Source: Antilocapra americana (taxonomy: Eukaryota > Chordata > Mammalia > Artiodactyla > Antilocapridae). From it: 64,000 nucleotides of DNA. The position numbers were made by a program, and so were the translations under genes. Positions 32,745 through 43,745 of this stretch are shown piece by piece (the stretch's first letter is position 1; every line of letters begins with the position of its first letter). The notes under the pieces are model-generated. The model was given only the letters and a program-made list of their open reading frames with translations, was not told the origin of the DNA and searched no databases. The stretch is from NCBI GenBank assembly GCA_007570785.1, contig ML664175.1:10579441-10643440 (forward strand), written 5' to 3'.

Positions 32745-33236
32745 GCTAATTCACTAAGTTGTGTTCAATTCTTTCGCGACCCCATGGACTGTAGCCCACC
32801 CGGCTCCTTTGTCAAAGGGATTCTCTTGGCAAGAATACTGGAATGGGTTGCCATCTCCTCCTCCAGAGGATCTTCCTGACCCAGGGATCTAATTCTCGTC
32901 TCCTGCATTGGCTGCTGCTGCTGCTCCTAAGTCGCTGCAGTCGTGTCCGACTCTGTGCGACCCCACAGACGGCAGCCCAGCAGGCTCCCCCGTCCCTGGG
33001 ATTCTCCAGGCAAGAATACTGGAGTGGGTTGCCATTTCCTTCTCCAATGCAGGAAAGCGAAAAGTGAAAGTGAAGTCGCTCAGTCATGTCCGACTCTTAG
33101 CGACCCAATGGACTGCAGCCTACCAGGCTCCTCCGTCCATGGGGTTTTTCAGGCAAGAGTACTGGAGTGGGGTGCTATTGCCTTCTCTGCCTACATTGGC
33201 AAGCAGATTTTTTACCACAAGGCCACCTGGGAAGCC
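32745..33236 (-). mobile_element. Bov-tA SINE split by Bov-A2
   Basis: The left part (32,745-32,910) covers tail to B box, the right part (33,191-33,236, 'ctacattggcaagcagattttttaccac...cacctgggaagcc') the tRNA-like head. The break is at 'gcattgg', near-duplicated as 'acattgg' at the far side. Confidence 0.9.
32911..33190 (-). mobile_element. Bov-A2 dimeric SINE nested in a Bov-tA
   Basis: Starts with GCTGCTGCTGCTGCTCCTAAG and contains two BovB-derived units, each with 'gtccgactc' and 'aatactggagtgggttgcc'-type cores, joined by the linker 'atgcaggaaagcgaaaagtgaaagtgaag'. This is the Bov-A2 structure, limited to ruminants, and it is younger than its host SINE. Confidence 0.95.
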
Positions 33237-33240
33237 TTGA

Positions 33241-34787
33241 ACAGGTAAGTAAATACATTATAGATGATGAGAGCCAGGTTTCTCACTGACAGAGAAGGAA
33301 ATTACAGGTAAGAAAAGGGGGAGGCTAGAATGAACCCTATAGTATTGGATTGAAATCTGAGTTATCAGTATGAGTGTATTATACATATATGTGTGTCTAT
33401 ATATAATATACATCATATGTATACAGACAGGTGGATACAGTAATATGAATGTGTGTGAATGTATGGGTTAAAATAAAATATGTTCTGGTCTCTCAGAGGG
33501 CCTAGAAGCAATGATACCAGTGAGAATAAGTTCACCGAGTACTCAGATCTTCATTTCTGAATGGGGAGCCAGGTTTTTTGTAGGTGTGGTTGATTCCTGG
33601 TCTTGGGCAGGCAAAATATAAGAAGAGCCTAGAGCATCTTGAGTTCATGCTCAGTTGCTCAGTTGTGTCCAACTCTTTTGCGACCCATGGAGTAGCCCCC
33701 TAGGCTCCTCTGTTCATGGGATTTCCAGGCAAGAATACTAGAGTGGGTTGTCATTTCCTTCTACAGCAGATCTTCCCAATCCAGGGATCAAACCCACATC
33801 TCTTTCATCTCCTGCTTTGGCAGCTGGAGTCTTTACCACTGTGCCATCTGTGACAGAAAGTAAGTAAATGCTCAAAAAAGGTCAGGAACATGTTAAAAGG
33901 GAGCGGAAGATAGCCTGAAGGAGCTCCCAATGACCAAGGCTGAAACAATCTGAGTAACAAAATAAAGGAAACACTAGAGTATAACCCATAGAATGAAATA
34001 AATATACATGAGTTCATACTGATAAGCAAATAAGCACGTGGATGAGAAACAACAACTCTTCTGTTGAGAGAGTTTCAATTCTTACAATAATTAATAATAA
34101 GAATAGCATAATACCCAATAATTGTTATTTAATGAGGTGAATATAAAATCACTAAACAAACATTAGTAAAAGTTTAGTGTAGACATGATCATAGAAATTA
34201 AAATTGGTGGGCAAAATTTGAAGGGCAACAACAGGTTATCTGCAGTCTCAAAGTAGCTCCTTTAAGTTATTTATTAACTACAAAAAGAAAAATAGTAACT
34301 TTAGAGTGAAAAAGCCCAGCAGGCACCACCTTAACCAAATGATCAGGGTTAATATCACCGGAAATAAGACATAGAAACGTCATAACCCCCTGACTTGATG
34401 CACTGAGGGCCCATTTCTTTTGTACTGTTGTTGGCAAAAATGGATAACTTCAGTCTAACCACGAGAAAACATCAGATAAACCCCAAATGGGGGACATTCT
34501 ACACAATCACTGACTAGTAGTATTCAAAAGTGTCAAGATTGTGAGAAAGATTGAAGATCCATCCGAGACTGGAAAAGACCAAGGAGACAAATGCAGTGTG
34601 ACATCCTGAAGGATCCTTGAGAGGAAAAAGGACAGTGGATAACTAGAGACAATTCATGAAAATATAATAACGTCTGTAGACTATAGTGGTATTGTATCCA
34701 TGTTAATTATTTGATTTTCATAGATGTACCATGGGCGAAGTAAGATGTTAACATTTGAGAGATTTGGGTGAGAAATTTTGGAAATTC
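33241..34787 (+). mobile_element. L1ME-type 3' UTR with a SINE insertion
   Basis: Forward old L1 3'-UTR text: 'gacagagaaggaaattacaggtaagaaaagggggaggc' and 'ggagctcccaatgaccaagg' and 'ctggaaaagaccaaggagacaaatgcagtgtgacatcctg'. It is interrupted by a Bov-tA at 33,645-33,856 and ends at an antisense L1. Confidence 0.65.
33645..33856 (-). mobile_element. Bov-tA SINE
   Basis: Reverse Bov-tA: 'gctcagttgctcagttgtgtccaactc' to 'ctttaccactgtgccatctg'; small deletions in the body. Confidence 0.92.
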
Positions 34788-35969
34788 TTCCCCAACCCCC
34801 AGCTTTATTGTTACAATTGACTTATTGTGTATGTTTAAGGTGTATCCTGTGATGATTTAATGCACTTGTATATCACAAAATGATCACCACAATAGAGTGG
34901 GTAATCCATCACCTTGCATAATTAGGCCTTTTTTTTTTTGGCCGGGACTTATCTACTCTCTTGCAACTTTCAAGTAGATAGTACAGTATTGATAACTGTG
35001 TCTTCTCTGATAGCTCAGTTGGTAAAGAATCCGCTTGCAATACAGGAGACCCCAGTTCGAATCCTGGGTTGGGAAGATCTGCTGGGGAAGGGATAGGCTA
35101 TCCACTCCAGTATTCTTGGGCTTCCCTTGAGTCTCAGCTGGTAAAGATTCTTCCCGCAGTGTGGGAGATCTGGGTTTGATCCCTGGGTTGGGAAGATCCC
35201 CTGGAGAAGGGAAAGGCTACCTACTCCCCTATTCTGGCCTGGAGAATTCCATGGACTGTATAGTTCATGGGGCCACAAAGAGTTGGACATGACTGAGAGA
35301 CTTTAAAAAAAAAATGGATAACTATAGTCATTATGTTGTGCATCTTAGATCCCCAGAACTTATTTTCTAACTGGAAATTTATAGGCTTCACCTGACATCT
35401 TCCCCTTCCCCCAATGCCCAGCCCCTAGCAGCCACCATACTACCTTCTATTTCTATGACTTTGGTTTGTTAAGGTTCTAGATATAAGCAAGATTTTATAG
35501 TATTTCTCTTTTTCTGTCTGACATTTCACTTCACATATTGCCTTCAAGGTCCACTCACGTTATGGCAAAGGGCAAGATTTCTTTTGTTCTCATGACTGAA
35601 TGATATTCCATCATGTGTGTATATATACAAAAATATGTATATATACACACAAACACACACACCATATCTCCTTTATCCTTTCATCCATCAACAGACCCTT
35701 AAGTTGTTTTCCTGTCTTGGTGATTGTGAATAATACTGCGATGAATGTGGGAGTTCAAATATTTCTTTGAGATCCTGATTTCATTTCCTTTAGATATATA
35801 CCTAGAAGTGGAATTGCTGGATCATATGATAGTTTTACTTATAATTTTTTGAGGCTTCTATAATTTCCATTCCCACCAACAGTGCACAAATATTTCCTTT
35901 TCCCTAAATCCTCTCCAAATCTTTTCTTTTTGAGCAAATCATTCTAACAGGCATGGGATGATATCTCAT
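34788..35969 (-). mobile_element. L1 LINE 3' part
   Basis: Reverse L1: 3' UTR (agctttattgttacaattgac, 'atcttagatccccagaacttattttctaactgg') through 'gaatgatattccatcatgtg' into the ORF2 end (cctagaagtggaattgctggatcatatg). Contains a dimeric SINE at 35,001-35,305. TA/CA-rich at 35,618-35,662. Confidence 0.9.
35001..35305 (+). mobile_element. tandem (dimeric) tRNA-derived ruminant SINE
   Basis: Two tRNA-like units follow each other: 'tagctcagttggtaaagaatccgc...ttcgaatcctgggttggg' and 'ctcagctggtaaagattcttcccgc...tttgatccctgggttggg', then a single BovB-type tail ending in TTTAAAAAA. GATAACTGTG before and GATAACTATA after suggest a target-site duplication. Confidence 0.9.
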
Positions 35970-36188
35970 AGTTTTTTTTTTTTAAATACTTATTTATTTA
36001 TCTGGCCGAATCGGACCTCAGGTACAGCTGGTGGGATATACACTGTGTCGTGAGGGATCATGTGGACTTTCTAGTTGTGGTGTGTGGGCTTAGTTGCCCT
36101 GTGGCATGTGGGATCCATTTCCCTAACCAGGGATCAACCCACATCTCCTGAATTGTAAAAGGTGGATTCTCAACCAGGGATGTTCCTC
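35970..36188 (-). mobile_element. CHR-1-type SINE, internally deleted
   Basis: Reverse CHR-1 with T tract, shortened tandem region, and 'ccaaccagggatcaacccacatctcc'-type B box (at about 36,124-36,150). It separates two antisense L1 segments. Confidence 0.85.
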
Positions 36189-36566
36189 ATACTTTAAAAA
36201 AAATTTTTGTTTTTTATTGAATTATAGTTGATTTACAACATTGTACCAATCTCTGCTGTACAACATAGTGACTCGGTTATACACATATAGACATTCTCTT
36301 TTAAAATATTATTTTCCATTATGATTTATTACAGAATATTGAATATAGTTCCCTCTGCTATACAGTAGAACCTTGTTTATCCATCCCATATATATAATAG
36401 TCTGCATCTTCTATCCCCAACCTCCTAATCCATTCCTCCCCTACCCCCTCCCACTTGGCAACTGCAAGTCTGTTCTCTGTGAATCTGTTTCTATTTTGTA
36501 GATAGGTTCATTTCTGCCATATGTTAGATTCTACACATAAGTGACATCATATGGTATTTGTTTTTA

Positions 36567-36832
36567 TGACATAATTCACTTTAGTATGATAATCTTTAGT
36601 TGCATCCATGTTGCTGGAAATGGTATTATTTCATTCTTTTTTGTGGCTGAGTAGTATTCCATTGTATATATGTGAGGGCTTTCCTGGTGGCTCAGATGGT
36701 AAAGAATCTGCCTGCAATGTCTGACTGACTGACTTCATTTAGTGTGATAATCTCTAGTTGCATCCATGTTGCTGCAAATGGCATTATTTCATTCTTCTTT
36801 ATGATTGAGTAATATTACATTGTATATATGTA
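36567..36832. repeat. direct duplication of an L1 segment around a SINE fragment
   Basis: L1 text at about 36,567-36,674 (gataatctttagttgcatccatg...ccattgtatatatg) recurs diverged at about 36,729-36,832 (gataatctctagttgcatccatg...cattgtatatatg). Between them lies only the first 44 bases of a forward Bov-tA. Confidence 0.85.
36676..36719 (+). mobile_element. Bov-tA SINE head fragment (3' lost)
   Basis: GGGCTTTCCTGGTGGCTCAG through 'aatctgcctgcaatg' only. SINEs normally lose 5' ends on insertion, so loss of the 3' part implies a later deletion or exchange. Confidence 0.92.
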
Positions 36833-36924
36833 CCTCATCTTTTTTATCCATTAATCTGTCAATTGACATTTAGATTGTTTCTATGTTTTGACTATTGTGA
36901 ATAGCGCTGCTAAGAACACACGTG

Positions 36925-37146
36925 CATGCATGCTAAGTTGCTTCAGTCATGTCCAACTCTTTGTGACCCTATGGACTATAGCCAGCCAGACTCCTCTGTC
37001 CATAGTTTTCTCCAGGCAAGAATACCGGAGTGGGTTGCCATGCCCTCCTCTGGGGATCTTCTTGACCCAAGAAGATCGACATGCATCTCTTACATCTCCT
37101 GCATTAGAGGGCAGGTTCTTTACCACTAATGCCTCCTGGGAAGCCC
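36925..37146 (-). mobile_element. Bov-tA SINE inserted in an L1
   Basis: Reverse Bov-tA (gcatgctaagttgcttcagtcatg to 'accactaatgcctcctgggaagcc'). AAGAACAC before and 'gtgaacac' after are consistent with a short target-site duplication. Confidence 0.93.
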
Positions 37147-38160
37147 TCTGTGAACACAGGGATATCATTTTGAGTTGCAGTTTTTTTGTCTGAGTATGTG
37201 ATCAAGACTGGGATTGCTGGATTGTATGGTAATTCTGTTTTTAGTTTTCTGAGGAACTGCCACACTGTTTTCTGTATCTCACTGTAGCTTTGAATTGGAT
37301 CTTTCTGAATATTAGTAATGTTGAGTAACTTTTCCTGTGTCTGTTACCCATTTTTATGTCTTCTTTGGGAAAATGTCTGTTCAGGTCCCCTGCCGATTTT
37401 TAATTGAATTGTTTGTTTTTTGTTATTGAGTTGTATGAGTTTTCAATATATTTTGGACATTAACCCCTTATCTGATATATGGCTTACAAACATTTTCTCT
37501 CATTCTGTAAGTTGCCTTTTCATTGTATTGATAGTTTCTTTTACTTAGTTAGAAGTTTTTAGTTCAATACAGCTCACTGTATTGATTTTTGCCTTTTTTA
37601 CTTGTGATTTTGTTGTCATATCCCCCAAAAATCATTGCTCAGACCATGTTAAGAAGATTGTCCCCTGTGTTTTGTTCTAGGACTCTCAGGTTTCAGGTCT
37701 TACTTTTAAGTATTTAATCCATTTTGAGTTAATTTTTGTGAGTCATACAGGGTAGGAATTAAATTTCATTTTTCTGCCTGTGATTATCTAGTTTTCCTAA
37801 CACTATTTATTGAAGATACTATCCTTTCCTTATTGAGTATTCTTGTTTTTCTTGTCAAATATTAGATGTTGTATATTTGAAAGTTTACTTCTGGGCTCAC
37901 AGTTCTGTTGCATTGGTCTGAGTTTGTTTTCATGCCACTGTTTTGGTTAATACAGTTTTCTAAAATAATATGAAATTGGGGAGTGTGGTGCCTCCAGCTT
38001 CTTTCAGAATGGCTATTCAGAGTCTTTTGTGTTTCCACACTAACTGTAGGATTGATTTTTGTATTTCTGTAAAAAATGCCATTGAAATTTTGATAGAGAT
38101 TACACTGAATCCATGTATGCCTTTGGGAAGTATGGACATTTTAATTTTAATTCTTCTGAT

Positions 38161-38535
38161 TCATGAACCAGAGCTATCTTTCCATTTATGTGTGTTTTCA
38201 TTAATTTCTTTCTTCAAACTCTTACAGTTTTTAGGAATAAGATCTTTCACCTTTTTGATTAAAGTTACTCCTAAGCACGTTATTCTTGTTTTTTTTTTTT
38301 TTCTGTATTTTTCAGGTATTTCATCATTAGTGTATAGAAACAGAACGGATTTCTGTATGTCGATTTTGTATCCTGAAACTTTACCGTGTTCGATGATTAG
38401 TTCAACTTTTTTTGGGGTAGATTCTTTAGGACTTTCTATATATAAGTTCACGTCATCTGTAAGCAGAGACAGATCTACTTCTTTCTTTCCAATATGAATG
38501 CTTTTAGTTTCTTTTTCTTGCCTAATTGCTCTCAC
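38161..38535 (-). pseudogene. L1 ORF2 reverse transcriptase remnant, motif C altered
   Basis: A 124-residue minus-strand frame has KKEVDLSLLTDDVNLYIESP at residues 17-36, the L1 RT motif C neighbourhood. The usual FADD reads LTDD here, keeping both aspartates but losing the aromatic position. 'GYKIDIQKSVLFLYTND' follows, as in L1 ORF2. The rest of ORF2 is frameshifted on both sides. Confidence 0.9.
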
Positions 38536-38681
38536 TAGGACTTTTAGTACTATGTTGAATAGGAGTGGTGAGAGTGGTCACCCTTGTCTTGTTTGTAATA
38601 TTAGAGGAAAAGCTTTCAGTCTTCTACCATTTTATGATGTTAGCTGTGGGCTTTACACATAGTTTAGCACATACCTGACCT

Positions 38682-38878
38682 TGTGTGCTAAGTCATTTCA
38701 TTTGTGTCCAACTCTTTGTGACCCCATGGACTGTAGCCTGCCAGGCTTCTCTGTCCATGGGATTCTCCAGGCAAGAATACTGAAGTGGGTTGCCATTCCA
38801 TTCTCCAGGGCATCTTCTGACCCAGGAATTGAACCCATTGGCAGGTGGGTTCTTTACCACTAGTGCCACCCTTAGCTC
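38682..38878 (-). mobile_element. Bov-tA SINE
   Basis: Reverse Bov-tA (gtgctaagtcatttcatttgtgtcc to 'ctttaccactagtgccacc') with a deletion before the B box. Confidence 0.92.
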
Positions 38879-39129
38879 CCTATGAGTTCTCAGTAGCATC
38901 TGTTATAGCTACAAGTTTCCATTCCATTTGGGGGTTTTGTCTTTCATTTATTTTCATATTTGTAGTGAAAGGGAATGTTTCAGTCTGTGCTCATTCAGCC
39001 ATCTTGACCTGGAATGTCTGAGTTACTTTTATCATGGAAAAGAAAATACATTCTAATATAGACACTGTGTATAAGACAGGCTGGTGCGATAGACGTATGG
39101 TGTATCATGGAGATTAAGCTCACAGCCTC
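38879..39129. other. unassigned sequence between a SINE and a MIR
   Basis: Text up to about 39,015 (catttgggggttttgtctttc, 'tcattcagccatcttgacctgg') may be more of the L1 or another old repeat; not resolved. Confidence 0.3.
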
Positions 39130-39335
39130 TTGAGTTGCTCTGACCTACTTCAGGATCCTAGCCCAGCCACTTGCTAGCTGTCCAGTCTTGAATAAATTAC
39201 CCTAAGCTGTGCATTCCACTTTCCTCCTTGCACAAGGAGTATAACAATATTGTCTGGGTTATTGTCAGGACTAAATGAGATAATGAATGTAAAGCCCTGG
39301 ACAGTGCCTGACACAGAGAAGCTCCGCTCCCTGCA
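39130..39335 (+). mobile_element. MIR SINE
   Basis: Forward MIR: 'cacttgctagctgtccagtcttgaataaattaccc', then 'attgtcaggactaaatgagataatgaatgtaaagccctggacagtgcctgacac'. Confidence 0.85.
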
Positions 39336-40021
39336 CCTCCCAGGTCTTTAGCTGTTGAAACAGCAGAATCAGGCAGAGAAGATAGAACTGGCATTTTTAT
39401 TATTGGTAGAGTTGTTGGAGAATAAGAAAATTAGGTAATAGATATCCTTCCAGAAAATGATGCCTCAAGCCATCATCAGTCACATCTCAACAAATTGTGT
39501 CATAATATCCAGGTCTATGGACAGATTGTGTTATGTATCGTAATACTTCTTTGTTGATTCCCTTCCAATAATTCAGCTGAATAGCAAACAATTTAAAAAT
39601 ATGTTGGTAACTTTTGGAGGGTTTATAAGATGAGTTTTGGGTGCTTTGAATGGCAGGGACCAGGTATAAGACTGGAGGAAAGCATGAGTAGGTGGGTCTT
39701 GAACAAGATGCTAAATGTTATAAATGATTCTGTGATTCCTTTTCTTAGTATAATTAGCCTGTAATATTTTATAGAATAAGATTCAAATTTCCTACCTTTC
39801 TCAGGTGTTTCCACAGGTTCACAAGGTCTTAAATATGCACCGATGCCCATATTGTACATTTCCATCAGCCAGATACAAATAACCAGAAAACTGCTTTTTA
39901 GTGTAAATATAATCTCTCTTCCTTATTTCATGCATGTACATACACACTCACACACACACATAAAACCACAAACACGATGCTTTTGTGTTTTTCCCCTCTT
40001 GCAACCTGGACCCACATGCTC
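39336..40021. other. unique AT-rich sequence with a short CA tract
   Basis: No gene recognised. A CA-rich stretch lies at 39,940-39,961. Confidence 0.4.
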
Positions 40022-40172
40022 TTTTTTTTTTTTTAATTGTAATAAAATCCACCAAACAAAATTTACCTACACTATTTTCAAGTATATAGTTCAGCAGCGT
40101 CATGTACATTTACACTGTTGTGCTATCACTGCCATCCATCTGCAGAAAATTTTCACCAAAACACAATGTTTG
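40022..40172 (-). mobile_element. L1 3'-UTR fragment
   Basis: T tract then 'taataaaatccaccaaacaaaatttacc' and 'agtatatagttcagcagcgtcatgtacatttacactgttgtg', the reverse of an old L1 3' UTR. Confidence 0.75.
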
Positions 40173-40904
40173 AAAACTATCAATTTTATTAAGTACCTTT
40201 CCTTCAAATTGTAACACTAAAGAAAGAAATGTAGACTTCGGCAACATTGGCACTCAATGCTACTGTATTTCAGAAGCAATCAAGTATCCTTCTTTGAAAA
40301 ATCTTCCCATTTTATCAGTCCTTGCAAAGTCCATAGTAATGTGGCTTTATGAAAACAAAGTTAAAACAGGAAATAAATGTCTTGTCCCCTGCTGGTATAT
40401 AACAACCAAAGTTTTTAACAAGGTAACTAACTTATAGCCCTCCAGGCTGGTTAATACTACAGCATTCCTGTTGTGTTCTATCTTTTGGACAGGTATGTAA
40501 TTAAGACAGATGGTGTGTGATCCTAAGAGCTCCCTTACTGGAGAATGTTCTGGTCAAATTCAGTTTGTTACATTACACAGTTCTCTTTTATGTCCCTTAA
40601 TGTCATACTTAGCAGTCTACAAAATATCAACTGTAGGTCACTTCCTTCCTAAAATGTTTTCAACCTTTGTTGCATCCATTAAGGAAGTTATAATTCTAAG
40701 GTGTCTGAATTTTAGTGCTGACTGGAGAGATCTTTTTCTGATATTAAGTGTAAGTATGAAAGCGATGAAATGATTTGTGAGAGTCATCTTCCACTTCTAT
40801 ATTTTCTAAGAGTTTTGTAATTCCAGGAAAATATCCAGGACATCTTGTTAGAGCGTGGTGTCCTGAATTCCATCCCTCTTCTTGGGGCTTAACAATGTTC
40901 TAAA
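40173..40904. other. unique AT-rich sequence
   Basis: About 730 bases with no recognised repeat. A plus-strand frame of 87 codons at 40,510-40,773 has no recognisable motif or splice support. Confidence 0.4.
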
Positions 40905-41042
40905 CTATTTTTATTTATTTATTTGGCTGCATCAGTTCTTAGTTGTGGCACTCAGGATCTAGTTCCCTGACCAGGAATCTAACCCAGGCCCCCTGCATTG
41001 GGCACTCAAGAGTTTTAGCCACTGGACTACCAGGGAAGTCCC
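40905..41042 (-). mobile_element. CHR-2-type SINE
   Basis: Reverse CHR-2: 'tttatttatttatttggctgc', 'ccctgaccaggaatctaacccaggccccctgcattggg', ending 'ccactggactaccagggaagtcc'. Confidence 0.9.
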
Positions 41043-41573
41043 TAGATTATTTTACTGTGGGAGTGGAACACTCAGGATAAAGAGAAGGGGAATGCACAAA
41101 ATATCTGGCATGAGTGGGTATCCCCCTCCTGGGTAGTCACCAGGCAAAGGGCTGACTGTGGAGGAATGGCAGCTTCACCCCCACCCAGAGGGTAGGGCAG
41201 CTGGCAAGTCCGGGGGGCAGGCTGGAGTGGAGGCTGCCTGGCTCCGTGGTGCGCCCTCAGCTCCCCCGTGGTGGCCCTTTACATCCATTTTTCCCCCCTT
41301 ATTTCTCTTTGAATGGTTTCTGTACTGGCTCCTGGTAAGTCTCCCCTCCTCCCCACCTCCCCTCCTCCCCATCTAATCTAGAATATGTTTTCTAGTGTCC
41401 CAGAACAAATGCCATACATAAGCTCCGTATTTCTGAACCTTTTGGTATAGGCCCAGAGACTCCCAGTCCAAAGGCCTTTCAACTCCCCCACTCTGAGATT
41501 CTTCTCTTTTCTGCCTTCCAGCTTGTCACATCCTATCCTGAAGACAGCAGGCAAACAGGAGCTTAAAAAGGAG
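41043..41573. other. unique sequence
   Basis: Includes a polypyrimidine stretch of CCCCTCCTCCCC units at 41,342-41,370. No gene recognised. Confidence 0.4.
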
Positions 41574-41810
41574 TTGTTCAGTCGCTAAGTCGTGTCCAAC
41601 TCTTTACAACCTCATGGGCTGCAGTACGCCACACTTCCCTGTCCTTCACTATCCCCCAGAGTTTGCTCAAAGTCGTGTCCATTGAATTGGTGACGCCATT
41701 CAACCATCTTATCCTCTGTCACCCCCTTCTCCTCTTGCCCTTGATCTTTCCCAGCATCTGGTCTTTTCCAGTGAGTTGGCTCTTCGAATCAGGTGGCCAA
41801 AGTATTGGAG
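41574..41810 (-). mobile_element. BovB LINE 3' fragment
   Basis: Reverse BovB 3' end (gttgttcagtcgctaagtcgtgtcc) to the 'atcaggtggccaaagtattgg' region, about 240 bases. Confidence 0.93.
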
Positions 41811-42353
41811 AGGAAGAGCTATAAAGAATAGAAGAGGGATTGGGGTGTGTGGGGCTAATATTTCAAATACATTGTCCCACTGATAGAAATAAAATATAAT
41901 TCAGTTCTCTGCCTGGAAAATTGATGTGTAAAACAGTGACCCATCTTCAGCCTCAAAGGATAGTCTCTTAGTTAAAAAAAAAAAAAGGAGAATTTGCTAT
42001 TGAGAAACTTAAGGTCCTGTGAGGAAAATATTATTAGAACAAGGATTACAATCCTGTCTGCACACTGGAATCACCTGGGAGATTTTTTTTTTTTTTTAAT
42101 GCACAAATAGTTTTCCCCAGGTATTCAGGGTAGGGCAGAATCTCTCAGGATACAAACAGGGCCACCACAGTGCCTGAACACATTATACTTTCAGGGCCCC
42201 ACAAAAGTGTTTAATTTCTTCTAAAGTTAGGGGAAAAAAGTAAACTTTAAGGTGGAAGAAAATGTGTTACTATATAATATCAAAATAATTTTCTTTACAC
42301 CAATGCCTTCATAAAATAAAGTTTTATACACATACTATTTATATATAAAATTA
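41811..42353. other. unique sequence with A/T tracts
   Basis: A13 run near 41,973 and T16 run near 42,083. 'tgcacactggaatcacctgggaga' at 42,059-42,082 resembles a MER5-type terminal piece but is too short to call. Confidence 0.35.
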
Positions 42354-42552
42354 TGGCTTTCTAGGTGGTACAGGGGTAAAGAATCTGCCTGCCAATGCAG
42401 GAGACAAGGGTTTGATCCCCGGGTTGGGAAGATGCCCTGGAGAAAGAAATGGCAACCCACTCCAGTATTGCTGCCAGAAAAATTCCATGTACAGAGGAGC
42501 CTGGCAGGCTCCCGTCCTTAGGGTCACAAAGGGTTGGACATGACTGAGCACA
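42354..42552 (+). mobile_element. Bov-tA SINE
   Basis: Forward Bov-tA from GGCTTTCTAGGTGGTACAGG to 'gttggacatgactgagcacagc'; inserted at a TA-rich site. Confidence 0.93.
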
Positions 42553-42602
42553 GCATATATATATAATTATATATAAACAATATATAATACATATATATAA
42601 AA
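42553..42602. repeat. (TA)n-rich tract
   Basis: Irregular TATATA/ATAATA repeats immediately 3' of a SINE. Confidence 0.85.
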
Positions 42603-43611
42603 GTGCCCAGGGCCCATGAAAGTCATAATGTAGCCATGTATTAAAAGGACCAGCATAAGGGTACATCTTTGACTATCCCTAAATATAGCTGTTCAGTTGA
42701 CATTAAGATAGCACACTGAAATACATCAGTGATGTCTGCACTTTGTATTGGTAATAATGATGCCTGTATTTCCTTTTGTCATGCCCTCTCCGTACAGATG
42801 ATTCAGGGGGTCTCCATCCTGTTTCCACCAGCTACTTGTAAATTTTCCTGTGTTGTCAGTGACAGTCTGAAAGGCATTCTTAAGTGTCTTCTCTTCTATC
42901 CAAACATCCAGTACCTTTCTGATGTTTGATTCAAAGCTACTGACTTGGTCCCCAAGGTCAGAACCAACTGGAGGCCTCGGGGAAAAAAAAAAAAAAAAAA
43001 AGCTTTGGCCTTGAGCCAGAGGCCTGGGCAGACTCTGGCCCCCACCCATGTAGGGCTCACAACCTGGGTGGGCTATGCCGGCCTCTCATGCCCCAGCTCA
43101 GCTGCTGCCTGGCATCTCCTATGGGCAGCTTCCTAAGGCTGAGGGACACACCCCTTGCTGCCCCCTTGCCCTGTTTCCAAACCCATATCCATATTTGAGA
43201 AAGTTGTCCTCATCATGTTGGTGCAAACTCTGGAATTCTCATGGCAAGGGAAAAACCTATTAACGTCATCAGCCCTTGAATTCGATGGAAGGGGTTGGGG
43301 CACAGATCACTGTTAGGCTCCACTGGTGCAGGGCGGGGCTCAGAGGAGGCTGATGCCTATGGGAGCCATGTGTGAAACTGAAGCACAGAGAGAGAGACTC
43401 AGGGGAAACCACCCATCTCAGAACTCTGTAGCTGCCCTGGATGCTGAGGTCTGCCCCCGACCCAGGCTTCCCACAGGGAGCTGGAGAGGAGGAAGCCAAC
43501 TCTGGTCTGAAATGAGTGGAGGGTGGGATGAATCATCCCCTAGGGGCCTTCTAGTCTGCAATCTTGATTCTCCAGCAGAGCTCCTAGACAGACCCAGGAG
43601 CATGTAATGAA
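42603..43611. other. unique sequence with an A19 run and an odd open frame
   Basis: A run of 19 A lies at 42,983-43,001. A minus-strand frame (42,726-43,049) reads through it, giving a phenylalanine run followed by text such as SSFESNIRKVLDVWIEEKTL. I do not recognise a family; an old processed pseudogene is possible but unsupported, since its poly(A) orientation does not fit that strand. Confidence 0.3.
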
Positions 43612-43745
43612 GAATTTGATCTTAGGCAAGTTTTGCAGCTTTTACTTCATTGGTAAAATGAGGATAAGAACATCTATCAGATTGTCCTGACATTTAAATG
43701 TTAAATGTGAGATTGCTCAAGAATTCCAAGTTCCTGGTATAATCA
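43612..43745 (+). mobile_element. MIR SINE
   Basis: Forward MIR: 'gatcttaggcaagttttgcagc', 'cttcattggtaaaatgaggataag'. Diverged. Confidence 0.6.

Larger units (their letters stand above)
36190..38681 (-). mobile_element. L1 LINE, 3' UTR into ORF2, rearranged
   Basis: Reverse L1 of about 2.5 kb: 3' UTR from 36,190, ORF2 text to about 38,640. Contains a 44-bp SINE head (36,676-36,719), a partial self-duplication around it, and a Bov-tA (36,925-37,146). Confidence 0.9.

Noticed and set aside
35018..35090. tRNA-like gene (A and B box text, about 70 bases)
   Set aside because: It is the head of a tRNA-derived dimeric SINE; a second unit and a BovB-type tail follow directly.
37970..38497. Plus-strand open frame of 175 codons
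   Set aside because: It is the antisense of L1 ORF2; the real remnant reads on the minus strand.
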